A DNA stretch of 64,000 bases from Rhizobium sp. WSM4643 (lineage in GTDB: Bacteria; Pseudomonadota; Alphaproteobacteria; Rhizobiales; Rhizobiaceae), in assembly GCF_025152745.1 (NCBI RefSeq), contig NZ_CP104040.1, positions 3,038,001 through 3,102,000 of the forward strand, in the 5' to 3' direction. Below, in pieces: positions 56,670 to 64,000 of the stretch; position 1 is the first letter of the stretch, and each line of letters begins with the position of its first letter. The notes beneath the pieces were generated by a model, which was given only the letters and a program-made list of their open reading frames with translations, had not been told where the DNA came from and did no database searches. The position numbers were made by a program, and so were the translations under genes.

Positions 56670-58319
56670 TCAATTTAGCGAAGCAGCAGCAGGAGCGATC
56701 CCTGCTTCAGCTTTTCTGGGGCATCGAAGACTTTGCTTGGCATCAGGTCCACACAGGCGATAGCCGGGTTCGTCACCATAAGGGATGATACCATTGATGA
56801 GGCCAAGCTCGAGCGCCTGAGAACGAGGTATGGTTTTTTGCTCGATCGATGTCACAAGCATCATCGTCTCGAATGTCGCGGAACTGACACCCATCTCATC
56901 GAAATAGGCGAAGAATTTTGGATATTCAGCCGTCGTGGGTCTGGCGAGGCCGATATCGGAGTATCCGACAAGCCGCGGCGTTCCGCTGATCAAGACCAGA
57001 GCACAGGTCGAAAGGCAGTATGCGCCGCCGGCAGAGACCTCGCCCTTGGTCGGGCCGCTTTTTGCCATGCTCGCCTTGCAACGCGGATCCAGCGTCGGGC
57101 AGTTCGGCAATCGCGTTCTGCCAATCGAGGTCTCCAGGCCAGCAGCCCGGATCATACGCCCCATCGCGAAAGCCGCATCCATGTCCCCGCCATTAGACTG
57201 AAGGACGACCGGCAGCTTTCTTTCGCCAAGCGTTTTCAAGATTGCCTTGAACTGAGCCGGTGTCTCCGGCGTGATGTCTCCTTCCGCAGAAATCCACTGT
57301 GTGCATTCGTCCTGGCAATTGCCGTCATACAGCAGCAGAAAATCCATCGGCCGATTTTCCGCCGGAGTCTCGCTGGTTATCGCCGCCGCATCCTGCGCCC
57401 GCCCCTCGGTCGCCGGACGGCGGTGACAAACAGCCTCAGCCGCCGCATCCAACGCGCAAAGCGGCATGCCGGGCCATTCGTTATACGCCAGCACGTCCGT
57501 TGCGAGACCCATTCGAAGTGCGTCTTCGGGCGGTACGACATTGATTTTGTCAGGTGTGGCACTCATCATCACACCGATGAGATCGGCGCTGACGCCCATT
57601 TCTTTCAGATAGACTGTCAGGGCAGCGGTTGCCTTCTTTCCAAGTTTGGTCGAACTGCTTTGCCCCGCTGACTTGCGTCCAACCTCCTTGCGGGAAATTT
57701 CCGTCTTCTTGCCGTTCACGATCTTGTATTCGATGCGATAGGAAACGCGCACCTTGTTATAGATGGTCGTGATCTGGTGGACGCCGATGAAAGCCCATTG
57801 CGCCGCCGCACGCACGGTCCCGCCGGCGAACACCAGTGGACAAGCGGAAAAGCAGTATGCACCATCGGAATAGGCGTCACCAAGCGAGGGCCCGTCCTTC
57901 GCGACAGCAGCATCGCAACGCATATCTTCCGCCGGGCAATCCTTCAACCGGGTGCCGCCGACCGCTGTTTCCAGCCCGGCCTTGCGGATCATTCGGCCCA
58001 TTGCATAGGCCGCGTCTACTTCGCCACCCTCCGAAAGCAGGACAATAGGCAATTTCCGATCGCCGATCTTCTTCAGAATTTTTCGGAGCTGGGCCGGCGT
58101 ATCGGAGGTTATGCGTCCCTCTGCCGATATCCATTCCGGACAGTCTTCCATGCAGAGGAGACTGCGCACGAGGATGAAGCGCATCGGCGGCTGCCCTGCC
58201 TGCTTCTTCTGCCCGGCGGCCTGCGAGGTTGCCGCTCCTATCGGCAGGGTTAGAAATAATAAAACGAGTAATATCAGGGAAAATAGGGACTTCACTGAAA
58301 AAGAAATCGCAGAACGCAC
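56670..58319 (-). CDS. secreted protein with two tandem ClpP-like domains
   Basis: The 549-residue product has a signal peptide (about 1-35) and two homologous ClpP-like domains (about 45-290 and 325-545), each with GGxxDAAxAMGRMIRxAGLET. Domain 1 keeps Ser158 (YCFSAC) and His181 (IGVHQ); in domain 2 Ser437 (YCLSTC) remains but the His position is Ala/Arg (IGLAR). The family (COG3904 type) usually has one such domain. GTG starts at 58319 or 58295 are possible. Function unknown. Confidence 0.8.
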   Translation of the reverse strand: MRSAISFSVKSLFSLILLVLLFLTLPIGAATSQAAGQKKQAGQPPMRFILVRSLLCMEDCPEWISAEGRITSDTPAQLRKILKKIGDRKLPIVLLSEGGEVDAAYAMGRMIRKAGLETAVGGTRLKDCPAEDMRCDAAVAKDGPSLGDAYSDGAYCFSACPLVFAGGTVRAAAQWAFIGVHQITTIYNKVRVSYRIEYKIVNGKKTEISRKEVGRKSAGQSSSTKLGKKATAALTVYLKEMGVSADLIGVMMSATPDKINVVPPEDALRMGLATDVLAYNEWPGMPLCALDAAAEAVCHRRPATEGRAQDAAAITSETPAENRPMDFLLLYDGNCQDECTQWISAEGDITPETPAQFKAILKTLGERKLPVVLQSNGGDMDAAFAMGRMIRAAGLETSIGRTRLPNCPTLDPRCKASMAKSGPTKGEVSAGGAYCLSTCALVLISGTPRLVGYSDIGLARPTTAEYPKFFAYFDEMGVSSATFETMMLVTSIEQKTIPRSQALELGLINGIIPYGDEPGYRLCGPDAKQSLRCPRKAEAGIAPAAASLN

Positions 58320-58647
58320 GGTTGAATTGCCTCAATTATACATGGTAAGACGCTTAGCAATTGCATTGATCGCCAGCAAGCCGGTTTTCGACAAGTGTTG
58401 CCGCCAGGCTCTTCCAAGGTGATTCTCTTCCTACATCACTGCGCGAAACCCATGACGGATGCGCACGGAGGAAATCAAAGATACCACAACGCTATATCCG
58501 CAAGTCGAAACTCAACTAAAGCGCGATCTGCTGTCAATAATTTTACACAATATGAGTAAATCGGCCGACGTTAAGTCAATTGGGACTAGCATCCGGCCGC
58601 CTTTCCATGTTTGATAGCGTTAACATTGAGGCTGGCGGGGCGCACAA
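58320..58647. other. AT-rich divergent region upstream of LuxR gene
   Basis: These 328 bp hold no gene. The segment 58490-58640 is markedly AT-rich and should contain the LuxR promoter. No well-formed lux-box palindrome was seen. Confidence 0.4.
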
Positions 58648-59373
58648 ATGTCTTACATGACTACCTCTGAAAGACAGTCATTGCTTTCGGCAGAGCTTGC
58701 GACCGCTCGAACCCGCAGCCTGTTTGCGCAGGCGCTCGGCAGAGTGTCCACAGCCTTCGGATTGTCGCATGCGACACTGATGCACGCTCCTTCCCCCGAA
58801 GATCTTCTCTTGAAACCCCTGCTGATCGAGAGCTCGCTTCCGGCCGCCTATATCAGGGATTTCGACCACGCCCACATGATGCGCGGCTGCCCTTTCGGCC
58901 TAAGGCTGAGGCAGTCCGTTGTGCCGCCGGCCTGGCATCTCAACGACGCTGTCAATGGCCAGGCCTTTCCCGCCGAACTTCGTGCCCTGATGCTGCGCCA
59001 TGCCATACCGGCGGGTGTTGCGATGCCGACCATTACAGCCGACGGCCAGCGCCTGGTCTTTTGGTTCTGCGGCGACCGCGCCGCACTCGGCCAGAGCGAG
59101 ATCAATGAGCTGGCAATGATCATTCTCCATGCACTCGATGCATACAATGCAGTCAAGCGCAACGAGGAATGCGCGCATAACGCGCTATCGACCAGAGAAC
59201 TAGAAGTTGTACGCTGGACTGCTCAGGGCAAGACCTCGATCGAAATCGGCCAGATCCTGACGCTCTCGGATCATACGGTGAACGCCTATATGACGAACGC
59301 GATCAAAAAACTCGATTGCGTCAACCGCACCCAGTTGGTAGCTAAGGCAATTCGATTGAAGCTGATCAACTGA
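58648..59373 (+). CDS. LuxR-family transcriptional regulator, orphan
   Basis: The 241-residue regulator has an N-terminal autoinducer-type domain (about 15-165) and a C-terminal LuxR HTH (LSTRELEVVRWTAQGKTSIEIGQIL, cited as residues 183-207). No luxI gene lies near. The Asp-Pro of the AHL pocket appears as Cys-Pro (RGCPFGLRL), so AHL binding is doubtful. It may bind another ligand or act constitutively. Confidence 0.88.
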   Translation: MSYMTTSERQSLLSAELATARTRSLFAQALGRVSTAFGLSHATLMHAPSPEDLLLKPLLIESSLPAAYIRDFDHAHMMRGCPFGLRLRQSVVPPAWHLNDAVNGQAFPAELRALMLRHAIPAGVAMPTITADGQRLVFWFCGDRAALGQSEINELAMIILHALDAYNAVKRNEECAHNALSTRELEVVRWTAQGKTSIEIGQILTLSDHTVNAYMTNAIKKLDCVNRTQLVAKAIRLKLIN

Positions 59374-59419
59374 GGAATCGGAAGAGAGTCGGCACGTCGT
59401 CCCGTGATCTGGGGGAATC

Positions 59420-59880
59420 GTGCCTGTTCACTTCGAACAGCCCGTCACTAACAAGACAGAGCAATCCCGCGCTCACATCGGCATCACCGATGCTGAAGTT
59501 GTCCAGATGCTTGCTGCCTATCGTCTTTTCGGCTTCTGGCGCATCGATATCGAGACAGGACATTTCTTTGCAAGCGAGGACGTCCACGCGATCTTCGACC
59601 TCCCCTACAGCGACGGCCCTATCAACCTGACAGGCTAACGTCGCGTTTCCACGAGGACGATCGCAGCCTGATCGCCCAAACCTTCGAAGACGCGAGCCTT
59701 GACGGCGTCGGCTTCCATTTCGTCTATCGTGTCGACAACCGGCTTGGCGGCCACAAGATGGTGCGCAGCGTCGGTCGCTTCCGCGACGATGAAATCGGCG
59801 GCGGCATCGTCGGCATCACCTATGAATTCGTCGGGAAACTCCGTGTCGTCGACTTGGGCGGCGCTCTAGGGTGTCATTAC
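59420..59880 (+). pseudogene. broken PAS-domain gene
   Basis: ATG 59420 opens a PAS-like frame (LFGFWRIDIETGHFFASEDVHAIF, cited as about 59522-59590) that stops at 59636. The family-like sequence resumes in another frame (SRFHEDDRSLIAQTFEDA, then GVGFHFVYRV and GGGIVGITYEFVG) until about 59860, where it runs into the ABC permease gene on the other strand. A frameshift near 59620-59635 and a 3' truncation best explain this. Confidence 0.7.
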
Positions 59881-59901
59881 AGAAATGCCCACGAAGCCCC
59901 A

Positions 59902-60783
59902 TTATCCCTTTATTCCGGCGGAGAGCATGATGGCGCGCGTGACCTGCTTCTGAAAGAGGAGGTAGAGTATGGCGACGGGAAGACCGGCCAATACCGCCGC
60001 AGCCATGTCCTTGGCAAAGCGCACGCCGAAGACGTCCTTCACCTGGGTGATGCCGACGGGAATGGTGATTGTGGCGTCCGAAGTCGCGACCAGGAACGGC
60101 CATAGGAAATTGTTCCATGCCGCGATAAAGGTCGTGATACCAAGCGCGATGATCACGCCCCAGTTCATCGGCACATAGATCTTCCATAACGTTCGCAAAT
60201 GGCCCGCATTGTCGAGCATCGCCGCCTCGCGGAATTCCTTCGGGATCTGGTCGAAGAACTGTTTGAGGATGATAATGACCGATGGCACCACGAGTTGCGG
60301 CATGATGATGCCGCCCCAGCTATTGATCAGCCCGAATGAGTTCATCAGCACGAAATGGTTGATGATAAGCGCCTCCGCCGGGACCATCACCGAGGCAATC
60401 AGCGCGCCGTAGATCAGGCGGCGGCCGGGAAAGTGAATTTGGCTCAAGGCATAGGCACAGCAGACGCTGGCTGCCAGCACCACCAACGCAATGATCGTCG
60501 ATGTGCCGACCGAGTTGATATACCATTGCACGATGCTGGAGCGGTCGATCACGTAGAGATAGGGCTCGATCGTCGGTTCTTTAGGTAAGAACCCGGATGC
60601 TGGGCTCGCCACCTCAGTGTCGGATTTCAGCGAAGTCACGATCGCCCAGTAAAGCGGGAAGAACCAGATCAGCGCCCCGAGCACAGCCAGAGCAGTCAGC
60701 GCTCGGCCGCTCCAATTGCTTGCGGCAATGCTACCGCTCGTCCGCGCCAGTGCCGTTTGTTGATCGGTTGCCAGAACGCTCAT
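59902..60783 (-). CDS. sugar ABC transporter permease, MalG type
   Basis: The 293-residue inner-membrane permease has six TM helices and the EAA loop (EFREAAMLDNAGHLRTLWKIYVP) that docks to the ATPase. It overlaps the upstream permease by 4 nt. It is the last gene of an operon running ATPase, binding protein, MalF, MalG. The sugar is not predictable. Confidence 0.94.
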   Translation of the reverse strand: MSVLATDQQTALARTSGSIAASNWSGRALTALAVLGALIWFFPLYWAIVTSLKSDTEVASPASGFLPKEPTIEPYLYVIDRSSIVQWYINSVGTSTIIALVVLAASVCCAYALSQIHFPGRRLIYGALIASVMVPAEALIINHFVLMNSFGLINSWGGIIMPQLVVPSVIIILKQFFDQIPKEFREAAMLDNAGHLRTLWKIYVPMNWGVIIALGITTFIAAWNNFLWPFLVATSDATITIPVGITQVKDVFGVRFAKDMAAAVLAGLPVAILYLLFQKQVTRAIMLSAGIKG

Positions 60784-61673
60784 TTTTCACCTCGCGCGCG
60801 CAGGAACTGATATTGGAAAACGGAGGCAATCAGGATGATGATGAACAGTATAGTAGCGACGGCTGCACCTTCTCCACCCTTGTTCTGCTTGAAGGCGAGG
60901 TCGTAGATGACGGTCATGACCACGGATTGCGCGTCAGCCGGCGTGTGGGCGAAATAGCCGAGCAGATACGGCTGCGAAAAAATCTTGAACTGCGCAATCA
61001 GCTGCAGCGTCAGCACCAACGCTGTCACCGGCCAGATCAGCGGCCAGGTTATCTTTGAGAACACCCGCCAGCGGCTGGCATTGTCGAGCGCCGCCGCTTC
61101 GTAGATGTCGGACGAAATGCTGCGCAAGGCGGCAAGAAACAGAAGAATGTTGAAACCGATCGTCCACCAGATCGTGACGACGGCGACGGAGGGCATGAAA
61201 TAGGTCGGCGAACGCAGCACCGGCAGCGGGCGGCCGCCGGTAAACAGGCCGATGACATTCTGGATGACGCCATATTGCATGTTTGCGATCCAGGTCCAGA
61301 TCTGGGTCACCACCGATACCGGCAGAATGGAAGGCAGAAAAAAGCACGCCAGGACCAACATCTGTATGCGCCCGGTCAGACGATTGACCCCCATGGCAAC
61401 GAACAGCGCCAGAGACGTGCCGGGAATGACGGTCAGAACGATGAAGTACAGCGTGTTCAGAAGCGCCTTCTGAAATTGAGGCGAATAGAGTTGGCGCGCG
61501 TAATTGTCGAGGCCGACCCACTCGCCGGGACCGATCAGCGGCGCATTGGTGAAGCTCATCGCCACCATGCGCCACGTCGGATAGGCAAAGATCACCAGAA
61601 ACGCGATGACGGCCGGTGCGACCAGCAGCGCTGCAATCAGGCTGTCCTGCTTCTTGTTGCTGACTGCAGCCAT
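60780..61673 (-). CDS. sugar ABC transporter permease, MalF type
   Basis: The 297-residue permease has six TM helices and the EAA loop IYEAAALDNASRWRVFSKITWP. It pairs with the MalG-type protein encoded downstream. It starts 67 nt after the binding-protein stop. Confidence 0.94.
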   Translation of the reverse strand: MAAVSNKKQDSLIAALLVAPAVIAFLVIFAYPTWRMVAMSFTNAPLIGPGEWVGLDNYARQLYSPQFQKALLNTLYFIVLTVIPGTSLALFVAMGVNRLTGRIQMLVLACFFLPSILPVSVVTQIWTWIANMQYGVIQNVIGLFTGGRPLPVLRSPTYFMPSVAVVTIWWTIGFNILLFLAALRSISSDIYEAAALDNASRWRVFSKITWPLIWPVTALVLTLQLIAQFKIFSQPYLLGYFAHTPADAQSVVMTVIYDLAFKQNKGGEGAAVATILFIIILIASVFQYQFLRARGEK

Positions 61674-61739
61674 CTATCACCTGCCTCGGTTATGCGATCC
61701 CGGGCCAGGAACTGCCCCGGGGACTGTTGAAGGAAAACG

Positions 61740-62999
61740 TCACTGAGAGTTCATATGATCGCGGAACGTCTCCAGTGTCTCCTTCAGATCGCCGTCGCCG
61801 TTCAGCGGTCCGGACGCCATGTTCTGCCAGTCGTCGTCGAACTTGGACGCAGCGCCGGTGAGCGGCGTCTTCGGCATATAGAAGGCGTTGAGCGCCATGG
61901 CGGCATAGTCCGCTTGCGGCTTGAGCGCCTTATAGGCGTCAGACGTGCTGACCGGCAAATAAGCCGGGATATGGCCGGCGCCGGCCCATTCCAGTGAGTT
62001 CACATTCATCCATCTGATGACTTCGAGAACTGCGGCACGCTTTTCCGGCGTCATGGTCACGCCGACATTGTTTGGCATGACAAACGAGTGCGAGTCCGCC
62101 CAGTTGGCAGGTTTGCCCATCCAGGCGGGAATGTTCACCATGCCGTAATCGAAGCCGCTGCCCTTGGCCACTTCGGTTTCCATGGTCGGCAGCTCCCAGT
62201 TGCCGTTCAGAAAGAAGGCGGATTGTCCGGCCAGGAAGGTCGGAGTGATGGTTTCAGGGTCGATATAGGGCTGCGCCCAGCCTTGCTTCACCCAATCGGT
62301 GACTTCGCCATAGGCCTTTTGCATCTTGTCGAAATTGTCGCCCTGCAGGAATTTGCCATCGGTGGTCAATTGACCGCCCAATTGGCCGAACAAGGTATAG
62401 ATGTCGCGCAAATCGCCGCTGGACGACGCGATGACGACGCCGTTCTTGCCGGCTTCCTTGGCCTTGGCCAACAGCGCCCGCCAGCCTTCCAGCGTATCGA
62501 TGCCGGTCGGCTTGCCGTCCTTGCCCAATGCTCCAAGTTCCTTCAGTACATTCTTGTTGTAGTAGAGCACCTCGCCGTGCACGTCGAACGGTACGGCGTA
62601 GCGCATATTGTCGACCGTCGAGGCGGCGATTGCATTCGGCGGATAGTCGCTGTCCTTCAAACCGACAGCCTCAAGCTCCTTCGGATCGATTGGCGACACG
62701 GTCTTGGCCGAAACCGCACCGGCCAGGCGCGACAGGTGGTAGGTGGCGATGTCAGGTCCCTGGCCGACAGCAGTTGATGTCTGCAGCTTGGTGTAATAAG
62801 GGATGCCCCATTCGAGGGTGGTGCCCTTGATTTGGATCTTGTCCTTATGTTCGTCGTTGAAGCGCTGGATCAGCGCCTTCATTCGCACGCCGTCGCCTCC
62901 CGACAAAAAGTCCCACCAAACGACATTTTCGGCTGCAAATGCCGGGAAGGCAATCATGACGGCGAACGCCGCAATCGATGTTTTCAACAGGTTACGCAT
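61740..62999 (-). CDS. sugar ABC transporter substrate-binding protein
   Basis: The 419-residue periplasmic binding protein of the MalE/UgpB cluster has a signal peptide ending AFAAE, ENVVWWDFLSGGDGVRM at the mature N-terminus and the DPETITPTFLAGQSAFFLNGNW core. ATG 62999 has GGAGGAG upstream; the open frame to 63188 is not family-like. Confidence 0.94.
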   Translation of the reverse strand: MRNLLKTSIAAFAVMIAFPAFAAENVVWWDFLSGGDGVRMKALIQRFNDEHKDKIQIKGTTLEWGIPYYTKLQTSTAVGQGPDIATYHLSRLAGAVSAKTVSPIDPKELEAVGLKDSDYPPNAIAASTVDNMRYAVPFDVHGEVLYYNKNVLKELGALGKDGKPTGIDTLEGWRALLAKAKEAGKNGVVIASSSGDLRDIYTLFGQLGGQLTTDGKFLQGDNFDKMQKAYGEVTDWVKQGWAQPYIDPETITPTFLAGQSAFFLNGNWELPTMETEVAKGSGFDYGMVNIPAWMGKPANWADSHSFVMPNNVGVTMTPEKRAAVLEVIRWMNVNSLEWAGAGHIPAYLPVSTSDAYKALKPQADYAAMALNAFYMPKTPLTGAASKFDDDWQNMASGPLNGDGDLKETLETFRDHMNSQ

Positions 63000-63075
63000 T
63001 CTCACTCCTCCAGAATGATCGGTTTTCCTGCCGGGACCTCCTTCGGAGGGCGGCCTTGCTGTCTCGCGCCGCAGC

Positions 63076-64000
63076 CTAGCCGGCCGCGTGATACCCTTTG
63101 CCCATTTCATCAAATAGCATCGCCGTCGCTCCTTCGACGGCAAACGCGATTTCGGAACCACCACGGGCCGTGGTGATTGGGGCGTCAACGCCGACGACCT
63201 GCGTCCCGTCGGCGAGTTCGGCGTGGACCAGAGAGCGGTCGCCCATCTGCTCCACTGTGACGACTTTGCCCCTTAGCGTGCCGTGCGGCGAGACCGTCAG
63301 GCTCTCCGGCCGCAAGCCAAGCGTGAGGTTGGCACCAGGCAAACTGTCGAACGGAACCGAGGTTTGCAGCCCGACGCCGCCACCGGTTGTGACAATCGCG
63401 CCGTCCGGACCGCTCTCAATCCGTGCCGCCGGCAGGAAGTTCATCGGCGGCGAGCCGACGAACTGGGCAACGTAGCGTGTGCTTGGGCGGGCATAAATAT
63501 CCATGGGCGCGCCGACCTGCTCGATCCTTCCTTTGTTCAGAAGGACAATCCGGGTCGCCAGCGTCATTGCCTCGATCTGATCATGGGTTACGAAAACCAT
63601 CGTGGCGCCAAGACGATCATGCAGCTGCGACAGTTCGAAACGGGTGCGTGTACGCAGGCCGGCGTCCAGGTTCGACAGGGGTTCGTCAAAGAGGAAAACT
63701 TTTGGCTCACGCACGATGGCGCGGCCAATCGCAACGCGTTGGCGCTGGCCGCCGGACAGATGCGCCGGCTTGCGGTCGAGGAGATGGTCCATCTCCAGCA
63801 TCCTGGCCGCCGTCGCAATGCGGGTTGCGATCTCGGCTTTCGGCGTACCGACATTGGCCAGTCCAAAGGCAAGATTTTCTCGCACGCTCATATGCGGATA
63901 GAGCGCATAGGACTGGAACACCATGGATACGTCACGCTGGCCGGGGGCAAGCTGGTCGACACGGCGCCCGTCGATCCAGATTTCGCCGCCCGAAACCGTC
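63076..64000 (-). CDS. sugar ABC transporter ATP-binding protein, N-terminus beyond window
   Basis: This partial MalK/UgpC-type ATPase runs off the window end. It shows the Q-loop MVFQSYALYPHMSV, signature LSGGQRQRVAIGRAIV, Walker B VFLFDEPLSNLDA and the regulatory TOBE-type domain (RTRYVAQFVGSPPMNF region). The Walker A motif lies beyond the edge. It is the first gene of the operon within the window. Confidence 0.94.
   Translation of the reverse strand, partial: TVSGGEIWIDGRRVDQLAPGQRDVSMVFQSYALYPHMSVRENLAFGLANVGTPKAEIATRIATAARMLEMDHLLDRKPAHLSGGQRQRVAIGRAIVREPKVFLFDEPLSNLDAGLRTRTRFELSQLHDRLGATMVFVTHDQIEAMTLATRIVLLNKGRIEQVGAPMDIYARPSTRYVAQFVGSPPMNFLPAARIESGPDGAIVTTGGGVGLQTSVPFDSLPGANLTLGLRPESLTVSPHGTLRGKVVTVEQMGDRSLVHAELADGTQVVGVDAPITTARGGSEIAFAVEGATAMLFDEMGKGYHAAG

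Noticed and set aside
1..64000. tRNA, rRNA and CRISPR arrays
   Set aside because: Gaps were read for cloverleaf or periodic-repeat patterns and none was seen. A tRNAscan or CRISPR search would settle this.

Overview
The window looks like a chromosomal segment of an alphaproteobacterium of the Rhizobium leguminosarum/etli group. This rests on the fused TrpE(G) anthranilate synthase preceded by a Trp-rich leader peptide, a hemoglobin-type TonB receptor with a TGA-N9-TCA iron box, ClpS and ClpP paralogues typical of rhizobia, high-GC codon use and rhizobial intergenic mosaic repeats. The assignment is recognition from memory, not a database match. No rRNA, tRNA, CRISPR array, phage or replication origin was found.

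Layout. 1-9.1 kb: a truncated MHYT sensor, rplY with a very long terminator hairpin, a GGDEF-EAL c-di-GMP protein with a small periplasmic binding protein, pth, a GNAT gene, clpS, ychF and a membrane protein. 9.2-20 kb: two MaoC hotdog genes, apt, the petABC cytochrome bc1 operon, an EEP-family protein, two ABC exporters flanking an orphan ribbon-helix-helix gene, and trmL. 20-26.3 kb: a Na/Pi cotransporter, hemF, small conserved proteins, and a DUF1285-NUDIX-cca operon. 26.4-33.7 kb: a MoxR-DUF58-DUF4159-membrane protein operon with a trailing GNAT gene. 33.7-35 kb: a repeat mosaic carrying a complete IS630-type element. 35-48.8 kb: GNAT, glutathionyl-hydroquinone reductase, NUDIX, phosphoesterase, TPR protein, an ECF sigma/anti-sigma pair, leuA, a BenE transporter, clpP, DUF2076, queF, a CDF metal exporter and a DUF2161 protein. 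48.8-58.3 kb: trpE(G), a heme receptor, an extensin-like protein, fhs and a secreted tandem ClpP-like protein. 58.6-64 kb: a LuxR regulator, a broken PAS gene and a sugar ABC importer that runs off the window.

The most notable regulatory result is a pair of amino-acid attenuators. trpE(G) has a 14-residue leader peptide with three consecutive Trp codons and a terminator hairpin. leuA has a previously unlabelled 41-residue leader ORF with four consecutive Leu codons followed at once by a strong hairpin. In both, a promoter with a 17-bp spacer lies only 7-8 nt before the leader ATG, so both leader mRNAs are predicted to be leaderless.

Other items of interest: a secreted protein made of two ClpP-like domains, the second lacking the catalytic His; a dispersed repeat that supplies the last codons of a glutathione transferase-family gene; an IS630 copy with an A7 frameshift run; an iron box overlapping the -35 of the heme receptor promoter; and a PAS gene broken next to the sugar ABC operon. 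Gene products are assigned from visible motifs and family knowledge only.
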